Shown here: positions 1 to 15,104 of the stretch, piece after piece | Layout: every line of letters starts with the position of its first letter | Numbering within the stretch: position 1 is the first letter of the stretch | NCBI RefSeq assembly: GCF_009017415.1 | Contig: NC_092407.1 | Location: 4,836,001 to 4,900,000 of the forward strand | Origin: Aspergillus flavus | Lineage: Eukaryota > Ascomycota > Eurotiomycetes > Eurotiales > Aspergillaceae | DNA: 64,000 nucleotides | Reading direction: 5' to 3' | Program-made: the position numbers and the translations under genes | The notes under the pieces: model-generated | Seen by the model: the letters and a program-made list of their open reading frames with translations, nothing else | Told to the model about the DNA's origin: nothing | The model's database searches: none

Positions 1-116
1 CAAGTAGAGTACCGCTTGGTAAGTGTCTTATCTCAGCGTTTGCCGAGCGTAACAATTTTCTTCTAACAGAACGAGCATATAGAACATCCACTAGGAATAG
101 CTATCTTTCCAGCCAA

Positions 117-1824
117 TCATTTTTGGTCGACGCATCCCTGGCTTATCATACAGCGTGTCAAGGAGACGCGTTGGATACAAGGCCAACTTTCCAAACAATT
201 ATTGGTTTTCAGGCAATCGTCCAGGGAATAAGTGTTCTGTCCTGCAGTAGGCCACCTTTTGCTGTGAATGTCTCCAGTGATCTGTGTCTGTCGTTCCTCG
301 GATGCCCTTGGTTCCATTTGATCCTCCGACTTACAACTCTCAGGTTCATACTCCTCTTCCATCATCTGCTCAGCCTTAATCAATTCTTCAGCTACAAGAG
401 CCACCATGTTCGAATCAAAAGCCCCTTCGAAATGTGGCCAACTGCGGAGTAATTTGATTGCTCTCCGACGCACGCCATAAGTCATTGCACCCCAGCGCCA
501 CATAATAGAGGGGAATAATGACCCCAACGTCAAGGACCATACTAGGGCGGTCTGGTAGCTTGCACATGACATCTTCAATCTCGGACACAAGAGCGTCATA
601 TTCAGGCGTGTAAAGCTTGACCAGTGAATTTGAGCGGATAAAGCATCTTCGAGCTCCGAGTGTTATACTCTTCAATGCAAGGTCGATCATATCGAGTCCT
701 CGCTGGTCCTTCTCTGTAAGTTGGGTGTATGAGCGAGCCGAGAATGCTTCAAGCTTCCAGGCGACGCGGTACAACTGAGACAGAATCTGTTGTTGTTTCA
801 AGTGCAACGCTTCATAGTTAGATTTGATGTCCTCTGCAGAAAGCTCTTGTGTTCGTGAGAGGAACCGGAAATGTCTCCTCATTAGACAGCTAAACGCATG
901 TCTCACCTCTTGGAGACTGTTATATTCTCCATAGATATCCTGTGATTCACCCGGAGTGTATTCCAGCTCCCTGTCAAGACTTGAGAGCGGACCTTCAACC
1001 CCGCCGTACATTAGCTGGCTGTCCAGATGAAGGAATGTCCCAATGAGGCATTTGTCAACGGGTGATTTTGTCTCGCTTCCATTGATAAGCTGTATATCTG
1101 CCTTCAGCTCTCGTAGAATGCGCACACCACATTGTAAATGTTTGTACGCAATATCGTAATGACCACGGAGCAACTCCTGCATAACAAACAGCAGACAACA
1201 GAGCAGTACAGCAGTTTGTAAATGAGGATCCGAGGTAGCATGGCGTATAGTGAGAAAAGAAATCGCCCGATTCGATTGCTCGAGTGCAAACCGATGCCAA
1301 GGACTATCCACATCCTGACCTGGAAGCGGGATTCCATTCGCCTCAATATCCTGGTGGATAGCACTCAAGGCATTTGTCGCATGGTAAACTGCCGGTTCAG
1401 AGTAACTCATCTGCATGACAAGCTTTTGCCAAAGCAACGAGTCGTACAGTGCTAACAAGGTCGGAATGGTGTGGTGCTGGAAATGAGAGAAACAACGACG
1501 TTCATCGGAGGTCATAACCCAGCGCAGGCTGTCAACTAGTGCCGGGGTGATTTGTGCCCTGGCGACTTTGGTCGTTGCTATAGGCAGTCGATAGAGGTCA
1601 TACCCATCACAGGTTCGGCCGGTGGAGGTACAATTTCGACACGCGCCGGGACTCTCGTCACATTTTAAATGTCGTGCTCTAACTCATATATATAGATGAT
1701 TAGTAGAATTTGAAGATTAGTTCTAGATGATGCAGACGCACCGGCATGTTCGACATCCCGTTCTGGACCGCTTGCTGCTGGTCCTACGGCTCTTAGAATT
1801 CGGTTTCGTTTGCTTATCGACCAT
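117..1824 (-). pseudogene. Zn2Cys6 transcription factor with a 3' frameshift
   Basis: A fungal Zn(II)2Cys6 regulator with a C-terminal regulatory domain. Exon 1 (1742-1824) encodes a basic N-terminus ending G-C-R-T-C-R. A 63-nt intron (1679-1741, donor GTGCGT, acceptor TTAG) splits the zinc cluster. Exon 2 opens A-R-H-L-K-C-D-E and supplies the remaining cysteines of CRNCTSTGRTCDGYD, so all six are present. The frame stays open to about position 480. Homology to this family (a V-R-R-R-A-I-x-L-L-R-S-W-P stretch) then continues in a different frame to a stop at 117, across one extra base near 474-480. Too few bases are available there for an intron. This is either a real +1 frameshift or a sequencing error; if real, the protein loses about 100 C-terminal residues but keeps its DNA-binding domain. 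No target gene can be assigned. Confidence 0.8.
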
Positions 1825-3011
1825 TGCGGCTAGATTCTTGCCGTGTCAGGCTGAATGATAAACAGCTAAAGATGAAGGAAAAGATACGTATTGGTAGAAG
1901 GCGACGGAAAACGCCAAGTCCCTTAGCAGTCGTCCTAATAAAGTTACTGATCCTGGATCATTGGTTCGTGCGGATGACCTTAAATTTGGACTCTTTGGAA
2001 AGCTATTCAAGCCTTGATAAACTATTGACCATAGCGGCATGTGCACATCATATGTCACCATGGTCCAGAAGATCTCAATGTAGCCTTGCGGAGTAACCCA
2101 AAAAGTCAGAATTAGAAATCCGACCTCATGTAAGGCTTATGTGAGCCCGTGAGGCCGCTGCGGGGTTGAGGCTATGATTACTACCTCTGAAGAGGACTGA
2201 TATATCTTGGATGGTTGTCGGTCGCACAGCATAAATTTGTCAATATTTGAGTGGGCTATGCGTCTATTAGTCAATGTATATTGTAAGCAAAATCCCAATG
2301 TGCCTCAGCAAATACTAAATATGTAAAAGGGCTTATCAGCGGCCAACATCGGTAGCAATTCCGTGATGATTCAACGTAAGCGATTCAATGCAATGTATAA
2401 GGTATTGCCGAGCATAACTGCACAACTGTGCTTTGAACACCTTAAATGCGTTTTATTGGCTAGATTCGCTTTCGACCGCCCCAATCTCGCGAGTATTTAC
2501 CATGGAAAGAGTGGCAAGTTAAGCCTCGGTGAAGGTATTCGGATTTAAGTTCCACAGAAGAAGCAGAATACACAAAAGAGACCTGATGGTGACTCGATAT
2601 ATCGTCGGATGACTGACACACCTGCTGGAACATTCTGGAGGAGGTAATTTATGGAGAATGACCGTTGACCCGTTTAAGAAAGATCTCTTGATAGTAAAAG
2701 GATCCAAGAAAGAAAGAAAAAAAAGAAAAGAAAAGAAAAGAAAAGCACAAAGAAGAAAGAAGAAAAAATGGTGAATGCAACTTTCCGTTCTATAGGGCAT
2801 ACCTTTCCCGTTGATGCGACGACGAGAGGAGGCGCTCATTAACGATGATTATATTCTTACATTAAACAAACGAGCCGAGCCAGAAAGAGATTCCGCCCAT
2901 GTGTCAAGCGCGAAAATCCTGATTGGTGGGCCTCGAAGCTGGGCAATGGTGTTTTCCCTCCTTCAGGTACAAGAGATCCAATCTCGGCCTAGAACAACTC
3001 ATGCTCATTAT
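1825..3011. other. Intergenic, with AAAAG-type microsatellite
   Basis: Between the regulator and the kinase pseudogene I see no supportable gene. A purine-rich simple repeat of AAAAG/AAAG units lies at about 2700-2767. Short open frames here have no recognisable features and look like chance. Confidence 0.6.
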
Positions 3012-4405
3012 CTAGCCATATTTTCGACCCTTCTCATATTCAGGTAGAGCCCACTTCACCATCCATTCTGTCTCGAGAATTTGCTTGGTAGTACTTCGAT
3101 TCTCTGGTTTGAATGAAAGCATCGGCCGTAACATGTCAAAGATAGCGGCCCTCTCTTTTGCGTCAAACACAGGCATTCCACTATCTCTCCTGGGCTGTTG
3201 CACGCTATCCTCAAATCGGTCCCCCCAAGACCGGTACGGGTTACGGTTTATTGGCGTACCATCCTCGGTAAACTACTGTCGTCGTGCCTCCCACTTCTTC
3301 CACCACTCCGGGGACAAAACACCAAGAGTATCGACATGCTCACAGGTCATATCATCCTCCGTCGCGAGGAATCCTTCAAATAGTGGCCTTTGAGCAATAA
3401 TAGACCAAATGGTACAGGCGAGAGTCTAGATGTCTGATTGGAAAGACAGAGGCGTATTTGGTTCAAATCGAGCCTCGGGGGGACGGATGACAAGAGGGGT
3501 GTGAGATTTATACTTTAGTTCTTCTGAGTATAAAAATGTCTTACCAAAATCTGTAAGCAAGATCCTGGCTTCTGGAAGTGTAATGTCCTCACTTGCTTCC
3601 CCAAGCTATACGGGTGCAATACCGTGGGATAGGACTTCAGGAGGAAGCGGCTTGTTATTCAAATGAACAACTGGGTCGAGCTCGAGTGCTCTATATTTCT
3701 CTATAATTTTTCGACTGAGAGCTGGTCAAAATTAGGCATAGATTTGAGAAGAATGTTGCCTATATGAAGGTCTCCGTGGATGATCCCTTGGATATGAATA
3801 TAGTCCACAACAAGAATAAGTTACGTAGTTAATGCCCGGGCTATACTAAGCTGGAATAAGCGGATCTACGAGCCATCTTTTACACCAGAGAAACTAGCTC
3901 TCGCTGGGACAGTAACGTAGTAAGCATAATTACTATTTGGACTATGAATAGTGAATGTGTCTACAATTGAAGGAACCGTTGTTTTACCAGGACTTTTGAC
4001 CGCAGGATCGCATGGATGAGTAAGGATAGATAAGATATCTATTTCCCTTGGGTTTGAGTTTCCTGTGCGAATTTTTACTGCAACGTAATTATTGTTTTGT
4101 TCATCACGGGCCAACCATGTAGTTGAATATGAGCCGTGTCCCAGCTTATGAATTATTTGATATCGATCATGAAGGTGATCTCCAACCTGTATTGGGCGAT
4201 AGCCACCTGGTCGATAGTTTTCAAGTCTCTCCACTCCATCAAGAGACTCGTATAAGATTTCGCTTTGAAAATCGTCATTGGTGACCATTGAGTTGTACGC
4301 GGTGATAGCGAAGGCGCAGCGGTGTGGCATGCGCGCCTCACGGAGGACAGGAGATAAGATATGTGGGCGTAGCAACCGAATACATGATGACAACAGTTGA
4401 CTCAT
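3012..4405 (-). pseudogene. SRPK-like protein kinase pseudogene
   Basis: Remnant of a fungal SRPK-like serine/threonine kinase. The N-terminal lobe is readable from 4405 (G-x-G-x-x-S glycine loop LGHGSYS, VAIK-type lysine in YVAVKIR). The catalytic loop reads HGDLHIGNILL near 3745-3790, DFG reads TDFG near 3545, and the C-lobe ends at 3012 after the family motif ILETEW. The reading frame is broken by several in-frame stops: after KDGS (about 3866), after ALTT, in APV*LGE, in SDI*TLACT and after ARRQ. A one-base deletion lies near 3701-3705. Most stops are TAG where the family has Trp (TGG), and one is TAA where Gln (CAA) fits. These are C:G to T:A changes at CpA/TpG, as expected from RIP. The glycine loop and catalytic loop are preserved, so inactivation is fairly recent. 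Confidence 0.85.
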
Positions 4406-5164
4406 CGCAAATTCCTGTAAATGAGTCGAACAAAAAGAAGTTTGAACAAAGAAGACAGGAATAAATCACTGTTCTGCGAGTCAAATCGGATGAATGGTCA
4501 TTGTGATGATTCAAAGTAACAGCCACCGGCGAAACTGTGGACAATAATTGGCTGGAGCGGTATATTAGAAAGTCCGAATCTGCGAAGGACTTCTTGCTAG
4601 AAAGATGAGAATCAGCTCTTTCATTAGGGCCCAGATCGCTAGTCATGGTTATGTTCATGGGAGGGACAACCGTAAATCTGTGCTCACAACAAATGCTGGA
4701 GAGAAAGTGGACTCGGCGAAAGGGCAATAAGGAACACAGTATGATTATCGGGGAATGACCTCGCGTCTATTCCAGATACCTCGCCCGTTCTTAGGTGACA
4801 ATATAGAGTAACTGCCTTGCCCTGACCATCTGCTACGGCTACCAAACGATGAGTGACAAGGACGTAATCTACTGACGTTGTCAATTTGAGGCAGCTAGTC
4901 TCAGTTGATCAGGAAGTCAGAAACTCTAATTTGATGGACCCTTCCGTTCCAATAATACCTTCTTACTCAGACTTGGGCTAGGGTGGTATTCAGCCCCACA
5001 TAAAACCATTGATTAGGAGGATTCTATTTACTCGACGGGAAGTAGGGCTCAGATAACAGGCAATAAATTCACGTTCTACCCCTGGCTAGAGAGAGACATC
5101 AATCCTTTTCTCTGTTCTCTAAAGTAAAACATCCATTCGAAAGATCCCTAGCCAAGCTGCCGAC
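4406..5164. other. Intergenic and xylanase promoter
   Basis: No gene is supported here. The right-hand part is the promoter of the GH11 gene and holds three GGCTAG hexamers, annotated separately. Confidence 0.5.
4976..5153. promoter_or_regulatory. Three XlnR-type GGCTAG motifs
   Basis: GGCTAG occurs at 4976-4981 and 5084-5089 on the + strand and at 5148-5153 on the - strand, all within 190 bp of the xylanase start. GGCTAR is the published core for the Aspergillus xylanase activator XlnR. Clustering in front of a GH11 gene supports xylose/xylan induction, but the hexamer is short and binding is an inference. Confidence 0.4.
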
Positions 5165-5977
5165 ATGGTGTCTGCCACTAGACTGCTACTTCTCCTACCT
5201 TTTCTCGGGGCTCTGGCGAGTCCTACCGATCCCACGCCTAACGAGCCCGTTGCTCGAGGCGAGAAGTCATACGGCCTTCTTCAGCAGATAGGAGAGAGTA
5301 TCTTCAATGCCACCAGCGAAGATAAACTTCAAGGTCGCTCTACAGACCTCAGAACTAGCAAAGATGGCGTGAACTCCGCGGGATATTACTATTCCCTCTA
5401 CAACGACAACCATGCGGGCGCCGATTACACCGAGTTTCCTGACAGTGGCCGGTTCCAACTAAAATGGAACACGAACAAAGAGTTCCTGGGCGGAAAGGGC
5501 TATCGGGGTGGTAGCACTCGGTGAGTAACCGCTTGTATTAACCTTATCTGTGTGTTGAACTGACGTCCTTTCGTGACTAGCAAATTGACCTGGGATGGCC
5601 ACTTCAAGGCTGATGGTGACTACACTCTGGCCGTCTACGGTTGGACTACTGACCCCGTGACTGAGTGGTACGTTGTCGAACAGCACGGCACAGGCACCCC
5701 TGGTAACGGTCATATCCTTGGGCAAGTCAATGTTGACGGCGGCGTGTACGACGTCTACATGATTCCGTACAGGAACGTTCCTAAGATCTACGGTGTCACC
5801 AACTTCAACCAGCTATGGTCTGTTCGTCGCAATCCTCGCACCACTGGCTCAGTTGATGTTACTGCTCACTTCAAGCGCTGGAAAGAACTCGGACTCCAGC
5901 CAGGCAACCCTGTCTTCCAGATGGTCACTGCTGAAGGATTCAAGGGCAGCGGAAACCTTGATTTCCAGCTGCATTAA
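5165..5977 (+). CDS. Secreted GH11 endo-1,4-beta-xylanase, divergent
   Basis: Glycoside hydrolase family 11 jelly-roll protein, predicted to cleave xylan outside the cell. Two exons (5165-5520, 5581-5977) flank a 60-nt GTGAGT...CTAG intron and give 250 aa. Residues 1-18 are a signal peptide. An Arg-containing stretch (PVARGEKS) may be a propeptide cut by a Kex2-like protease. The nucleophile region is VTEWYVVE, where GH11 usually has (L/I)EYYVVE. The acid/base region is VTAEGFKGSG. The thumb is PKIYGVTNF and the WSVRR strand is kept. Both catalytic glutamates are therefore present. Oddities: the N-terminal aromatic strand reads YYYSLYND instead of the usual SFW, and the residue before FLGGKG is Glu, where GH11 enzymes normally have Asn or Asp that tunes pH optimum. 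Substrate range may differ from classical xylanases. Confidence 0.9.
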
Positions 5978-7131
5978 GGGAGATTAGGTGGTTTGTGTGG
6001 CTATAGAGGTCATATATAGCTGTGATTTATACAACCACCTATGTTTTAGAAAGCTAGAGAGACAGACTGAGAATATACACCGGACACCTGCTTGGGCATT
6101 CTTGGGCGCGCCAGGGCCTTCACCTATGTTCGTTGCCTTTTTTCGCTTTTCAGAGTCTTAACGTTTATCATATTCAATTAGCTACTTGGCGGGCCTAATC
6201 CTGTTCCGCTCATCTTTGTCCGTAGCTCTTTACATGTTACAAACTAATTAATGCGGCTACATGGAATTTCTAGATTACTCAACAAGCATACATATTCTCA
6301 GAGTGGAGCAAGTAGTGACGAACAATCTAGTCCCGTCTCCGCGGCTAGCAATCTGACCATTAAGCTTTTTAGGGGGTTAAGGGTCCGCAATATGCCACGC
6401 TAGGTTTTACTCCTTATTTCAGAGTGATGTCTTGATTTGCGGCGTGATGGAAAGTGGGTAGTCTTTGCTCCACTTTTTCGGACCCTGTCCGGCTATTATA
6501 TTTATTGCTACTAACTCCATAAACTGTTTCACAAACGGGCTAGGGCTGAATATGGTTGGCCCTGTTTACCGAACGGAGATTTTCTAGGGGCAGATATAGT
6601 CAGGTTCATATTTTTAGAACATGGAGGTGAAAGGTTTAACCTCGATGCTAGATAAATTGCAATCCACGGAATTGCAATGAGTGCTAATACCTAATTGTAG
6701 TTACTTAGGGAACATCTTTGTTAAGCGGTGTCATAGTGGTCCTCGGTGCCCCGTAACAATTAATACGTTGTCACCCAACCTTGTGAATAATTAAATTAAA
6801 GGTACATTAAATATTTGAAAAGGTTATGATATCAGAGATAGGAAAGCATACGCAAAACACATTACTTTCGCATTGAGCCGAAATTCAGGATTAGGGCTAT
6901 TATCGAGATTGTATTGTACCAGTATTCTGCACCTGTTTGAAAAGTCTCTGTTGATAACCAATTCGCAGACCGAAGTGAAGTACGCTATTGATAGATTTGA
7001 ATCCAACTTACAACGATCTTTATGGTTAGTGTTCTCCTATATACCGTATTGTGCCACATAAACACCGATCTGGATATATAATTGGCCTTGGATATTGAGC
7101 TGCTTTGAAATCGTGTCTATAACAGCATCGA

Positions 7132-7183
<52 letters not shown>

Positions 7184-7997
7184 AAAAGAAAAAAAAAAAA
7201 GAAAAGAAAAAGAAAAAAAAAAGGAAAAAAAAAGGAAAAAAAAAGAGAAGAAAAAGAAAGAAAGAAAGAACTGCCAAGAGGTGCAGACAATTTGCATACG
7301 CTAAAGGGAACTATTTACCCTACTGTAAACGGTACATGTTAGTGCCTTATTTCCTAGCCCTACGTTGATCTTGAAGCATTTTGAGAGGTGAGGCGGCCTC
7401 CCGATATTTAAATTATTATCAGAAGAAACTTAAAACATGATATTTTATGGCTATACTGATTTAACTTTTGTAAATGCTGTTTTGATTCAATAGAAGCGCC
7501 CTACAAGGGCTGACTGGCGTGTAAAATTAGAACGTCAATGTCCGAATTTTTTCCGTTCGGAAAAACCAAACTGTATCCACTTGACCTCGAAGAAAAGGCA
7601 TCCATTTCACTGAACCTTTAAGTCACCGATTGGTAGCCACAGGCTCGGACTTTCGTTAATAGATACTCCGGAGTATGTATATTTAAGACTCACCTGAGAA
7701 GCGTGGTTCAAGTTACCCTCGTTATGCGCCTGCGTTGGCCAGATCCCACTTTGTCTACTCAGTTCGAGATCATCCATAGACAGGCTTTTGAATTCGAGTA
7801 AGGCAGATGAAGCATTGTGGTCCATCCTTAGACTACCTCGCCGGCGAACATTTGCCGACGTTCAAATTAGTGAATTGCGACAGTTGAATAAGCTACAGGC
7901 ACATTGTCGTATTATCAACAAATAATTAAACTATTTCATTATATTATAGTAGAGGTAACGCTGAGAATTATGATTCTTGAATCCCAGTACTGACTGC
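5978..7997. other. AT-rich intergenic region
   Basis: Two kilobases with no supportable gene. Left part is AT-rich non-coding sequence; a long poly(A)/purine tract lies at 7133-7272 and is annotated separately. A short open frame on the minus strand at 7607-7825 has no recognisable domain and I do not call it. Confidence 0.5.
7133..7272 (+). repeat. Poly(A) run of about 49 followed by A/G simple repeat
   Basis: An uninterrupted run of about 49 adenines starts at 7133 and grades into GAAAA/GAAAG-type repeats to about 7270. It could be an expanded microsatellite or the tail of an old retroposed copy (LINE or processed transcript). I found no reverse-transcriptase sequence next to it, nor a target-site duplication. 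Confidence 0.8.
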
Positions 7998-9220
7998 CTA
8001 ATCGAGGGAGAGCCGGGGATTATATCGTGTATCATATCGAGCATTAGTCGGGGAATTGCCACGACTGGATAGTCTCTTAAACATGTAAGAACTTCCCGGC
8101 CACTGAGTCTCCTGATGAGTGACACTTTTCAGCCCGCTGTCAAAATTCCTCATGCATTGAACGGCGCACACGAGCGTGGGCACGATAAGGGCCAGGGTCA
8201 CTCCAGCGAAAAGCAACATCATCTCCTTGCCTGGAGTAAAGGCACGTCGTGTGTTTCCACATAGAACAATGATGCGACTGAGAATGTAGGCCATCAAGCC
8301 AAGGAGGGAAACCTAAATATCGTTAGTAATGATTCTGGAGGTAGAAGAATGAAAGACGTACAATGACAATGATCATGCCAGGTCGCAGTTCTGACTTAAC
8401 ACAGTAAATCCCAAAGACCATAATTACCAGCGCCGCCGGTATAATGGCCATAGTAAGGGAGTATTCTGGTTCATCAAAATGAACGTCGATCAAGTTGTAT
8501 TGGATAATAAAACCAACTAGAAAGAAAAAGTCGAATCTAACAAGGACCAAGTATATCTATCGCGCATTAGCACTAAAATGAAAGAAGGGTCGGGCTTACT
8601 TACCTCGTATGCTAGATATCGCAATCTAAGGTCGGCGCTACCATGGATGCATTTATAAATCTCCCAGGCATAGTCTTTATGTAGTCGGTAGGCAGCGGGA
8701 ATGATGGTGAGAGAGGTGAGGCCCAGAATAATTGGGATCAGAAGTTCAGCCGGCTGCATTAAAGCCCAAATATCCCTTGTAGGATCTGCAAGAGGGCGAC
8801 CGGTACTATCCTGGTTGTACTGCAGCGTATGAGTAGTTACACGCATCCTCATATACTGTAAGACAGAATACACAACAATGCATGCATTGCTAATGCAAAT
8901 CGCAGCAAGTAGGATGTTGTTTTTGTGGTGGATGGCATCTAAGGACAGCAGTGTCTCATATAAACATGCAAACGTTACGAGGCCCATGCCAATCGGGACA
9001 ATGTAAGATGTGGTAACTTGAGTTACATTATCGTTGACCCAACCTAACCATTGTACAAGAATGTATCTATGATGTATTAGTCATTCGTGATTGTCATATG
9101 CAAGCGCTGCACCTACACTTCCAGGGTAGTGATCAGTAGTGTTTGAACGAGAAGGATCCCACAGAACCAGTACTCGTTTTTGGTGGTTGGCCTGTACATC
9201 TTTCCAAGACGATACACCAT
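7998..9220 (-). CDS. UPF0658 family Golgi multi-pass membrane protein
   Basis: Conserved fungal integral membrane protein of the UPF0658 type, named for a Golgi-localised fission yeast member; molecular function unknown. Four exons join in phase: 9117-9220, 8604-9066, 8362-8556 and 7998-8312, with introns of 47-50 nt (GTAGGT, GTAAGT and GTACGT donors). The product is about 358 aa with roughly seven hydrophobic segments. It includes the family-typical stretches YILVQWLGWVND, VRFDFFFLVGFIIQYN and SELRPGM, and ends PRLSLD. The start is not certain: ATG at 9220 is used, ATG at 9199 (MYRPTTK) is equally plausible, and the frame stays open upstream. It looks intact and is probably a housekeeping gene. 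Confidence 0.8.
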
Positions 9221-9649
9221 CCAGAATTGAGAGACAACACCAATGCAAGGCTGTTCATGAAAAGCTGGTAAGGTTTTATATTTTAAAGTTATAGTCAAAT
9301 TTTCCTGGGGCAGCGACCGCCGCCATCACTCTATTCAGTGGATTCCGTCAGGGGTTAGACCCTAGTTACTAATCTGATCTACAAAATGGTTCATTCATTA
9401 GTGCCCTTAGATTGTGGAATGGTGGTATGTACCCACAATGTTGACTTGAGTAGCTTACATTGGCTACGGTCCTACGGATATGGCTGACTGTAGCTCTTTC
9501 TCCTCGTGGTCAGAGCCAGTCGCTGTTGACCATGGCCTTAATTGAACGCATTACGGATCTCCTGTGCTCATTCGTCTGCAGTAGGTAAGGATTAGTTCAA
9601 GTATTTACATAATCTAGGAAACAATTTGAAAAGGTGTATATTAAAGTTC
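9221..9649. other. Intergenic
   Basis: Upstream of the UPF0658 gene. Nothing recognisable was found apart from a possible downstream tail of the relic described next. Confidence 0.4.
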
Positions 9650-10145
9650 ACCGAGCTTAAAACTATAACGATCGTGTCTCCACGATTTTCCAGCTGGGTC
9701 AGTAGCCAAAGGAAACTTCATTGTGGATGTCTGGGTTCTGATACCTTGGAACAGAAAAGAGACAGACACTATTATCTGTGTAGCTAATGCATAGGCCAGC
9801 CATATCCTGAGCACCGACCCAAGGTCCGTGTTTCCCTTTTAGTATCTCGAGGTTTACCTAAATAGTAGGAATTCCTTATCCAGACAAGATCTATCTCGAC
9901 ACCGAGAAGTGCAAGGGCAAGGCGAGCATCATTGCAAGATCTTCTTTTCGGTGATGTGCTCATGAGCTCTCCAACAAGCCAATATAGGCAATATATGCAT
10001 AGTCCTCCGATCCAGCAGTCGGGGTATTCTTGTCTATGTTGTCCTTCGGCAGCTTCTTAATGCGTAACCAAACTATCGTAAGGAGGGAAGACCTTTTAGC
10101 GATAGCGCAAAGTATTATGATTATTAGCCTATCTATGTTCAATTT
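9650..10145 (-). pseudogene. Relic of a multi-pass membrane protein (unidentified)
   Basis: Coding-like pieces on the minus strand lie in successive frames. One reads RLIIIILCAIAK...GSEDYAYIAYIGLLESS (10142 to 9963). A second, frame-shifted, reads LALALLGVEIDLVW followed by IRNSYYL (about 9930 to 9870). A third reads VLRIWLAYALATQIIVSVSF and then a short tail (about 9815 to 9660). All are hydrophobic with charged loops. Stops and frame changes between them indicate decay. I do not recognise the family. It might be an old paralogue of a fungal transporter or receptor. Confidence 0.35.
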
Positions 10146-14226
<4,081 letters not shown>

Positions 14227-15104
14227 GAATATGAATGCCTCTTGCCCCCATTGACAGATGGGGTAGGCAGTCCGTGGCTAGGTGGAGTTGGACATGGTCT
14301 GCTTAGTAACAATTTGTATAGAGTTGTTTGATTTGCTTCGAAGTTTTGGGGGTCGCGATTGATTCTCCCCTATTAATTCGAGTCTAGCAAGAAGACCATA
14401 TAACTGTTCATCTGTTAGACGCAAGAAAATTTAGTTAGTATTTACCATTCGCGTCCGCTCATTCAATCAGAGCTTGCTATATTTAATTTGGTTACTGGCA
14501 ACCATCTGCTAAGCCGCTTACTGTTCCTGCTGCTCATCGACTCTTTGGCCTCTTCCATGAGTGACTTCTAACTGACGACATGTATGTAATCTTCGGATGT
14601 TTGGCTCTGGAGGTCCTGGATAGAAGATAACATGCGTTCAGACGTCGAGCTTCAAGGGCCGAATTCTCTTGTATGGTGGGAGAGGTAAATTATTCAGGGT
14701 ATCAGCACTTATTCGATATTCCACTATGAGTTGTGATCTAGAATCTGGAGTGTCTTAAAGCAGGTGGTAAGAACTAGTAAATATATAATCTTGGGATCCT
14801 GGGCCTAAGGCACGCCTAAAGTGGCAATTGGTGTTCTGGTGCATGATGGATAAACGTATGTATATAGACTAGATGCCACTACCTTCCGTAAATATGTGAC
14901 AAAATTAAAGATATAGAAGTTTAGTTCTATTCAAGTAGTTCTGTTAGGGTAGATTGAGTACATTCCAGTCACGGGTTGTTGATACACAGCCACCTCAGGT
15001 GTCCACACGTGACTTAGATAACGGCTCGCTTGTTCTACGCCAGGCTGTCTCTTGGTGATTCGATATATCGCTTACGCAATAAACATAAGAGTCCAGCGCA
15101 AGGT
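14227..15104. other. Intergenic
   Basis: AT-rich spacer between the GH12 gene and the permease. No gene, repeat or RNA recognised. Confidence 0.5.

Noticed and set aside
7037..7304. Long Phe/Lys-rich open frames
   Set aside because: They are translations of the poly(A)/purine repeat on both strands.
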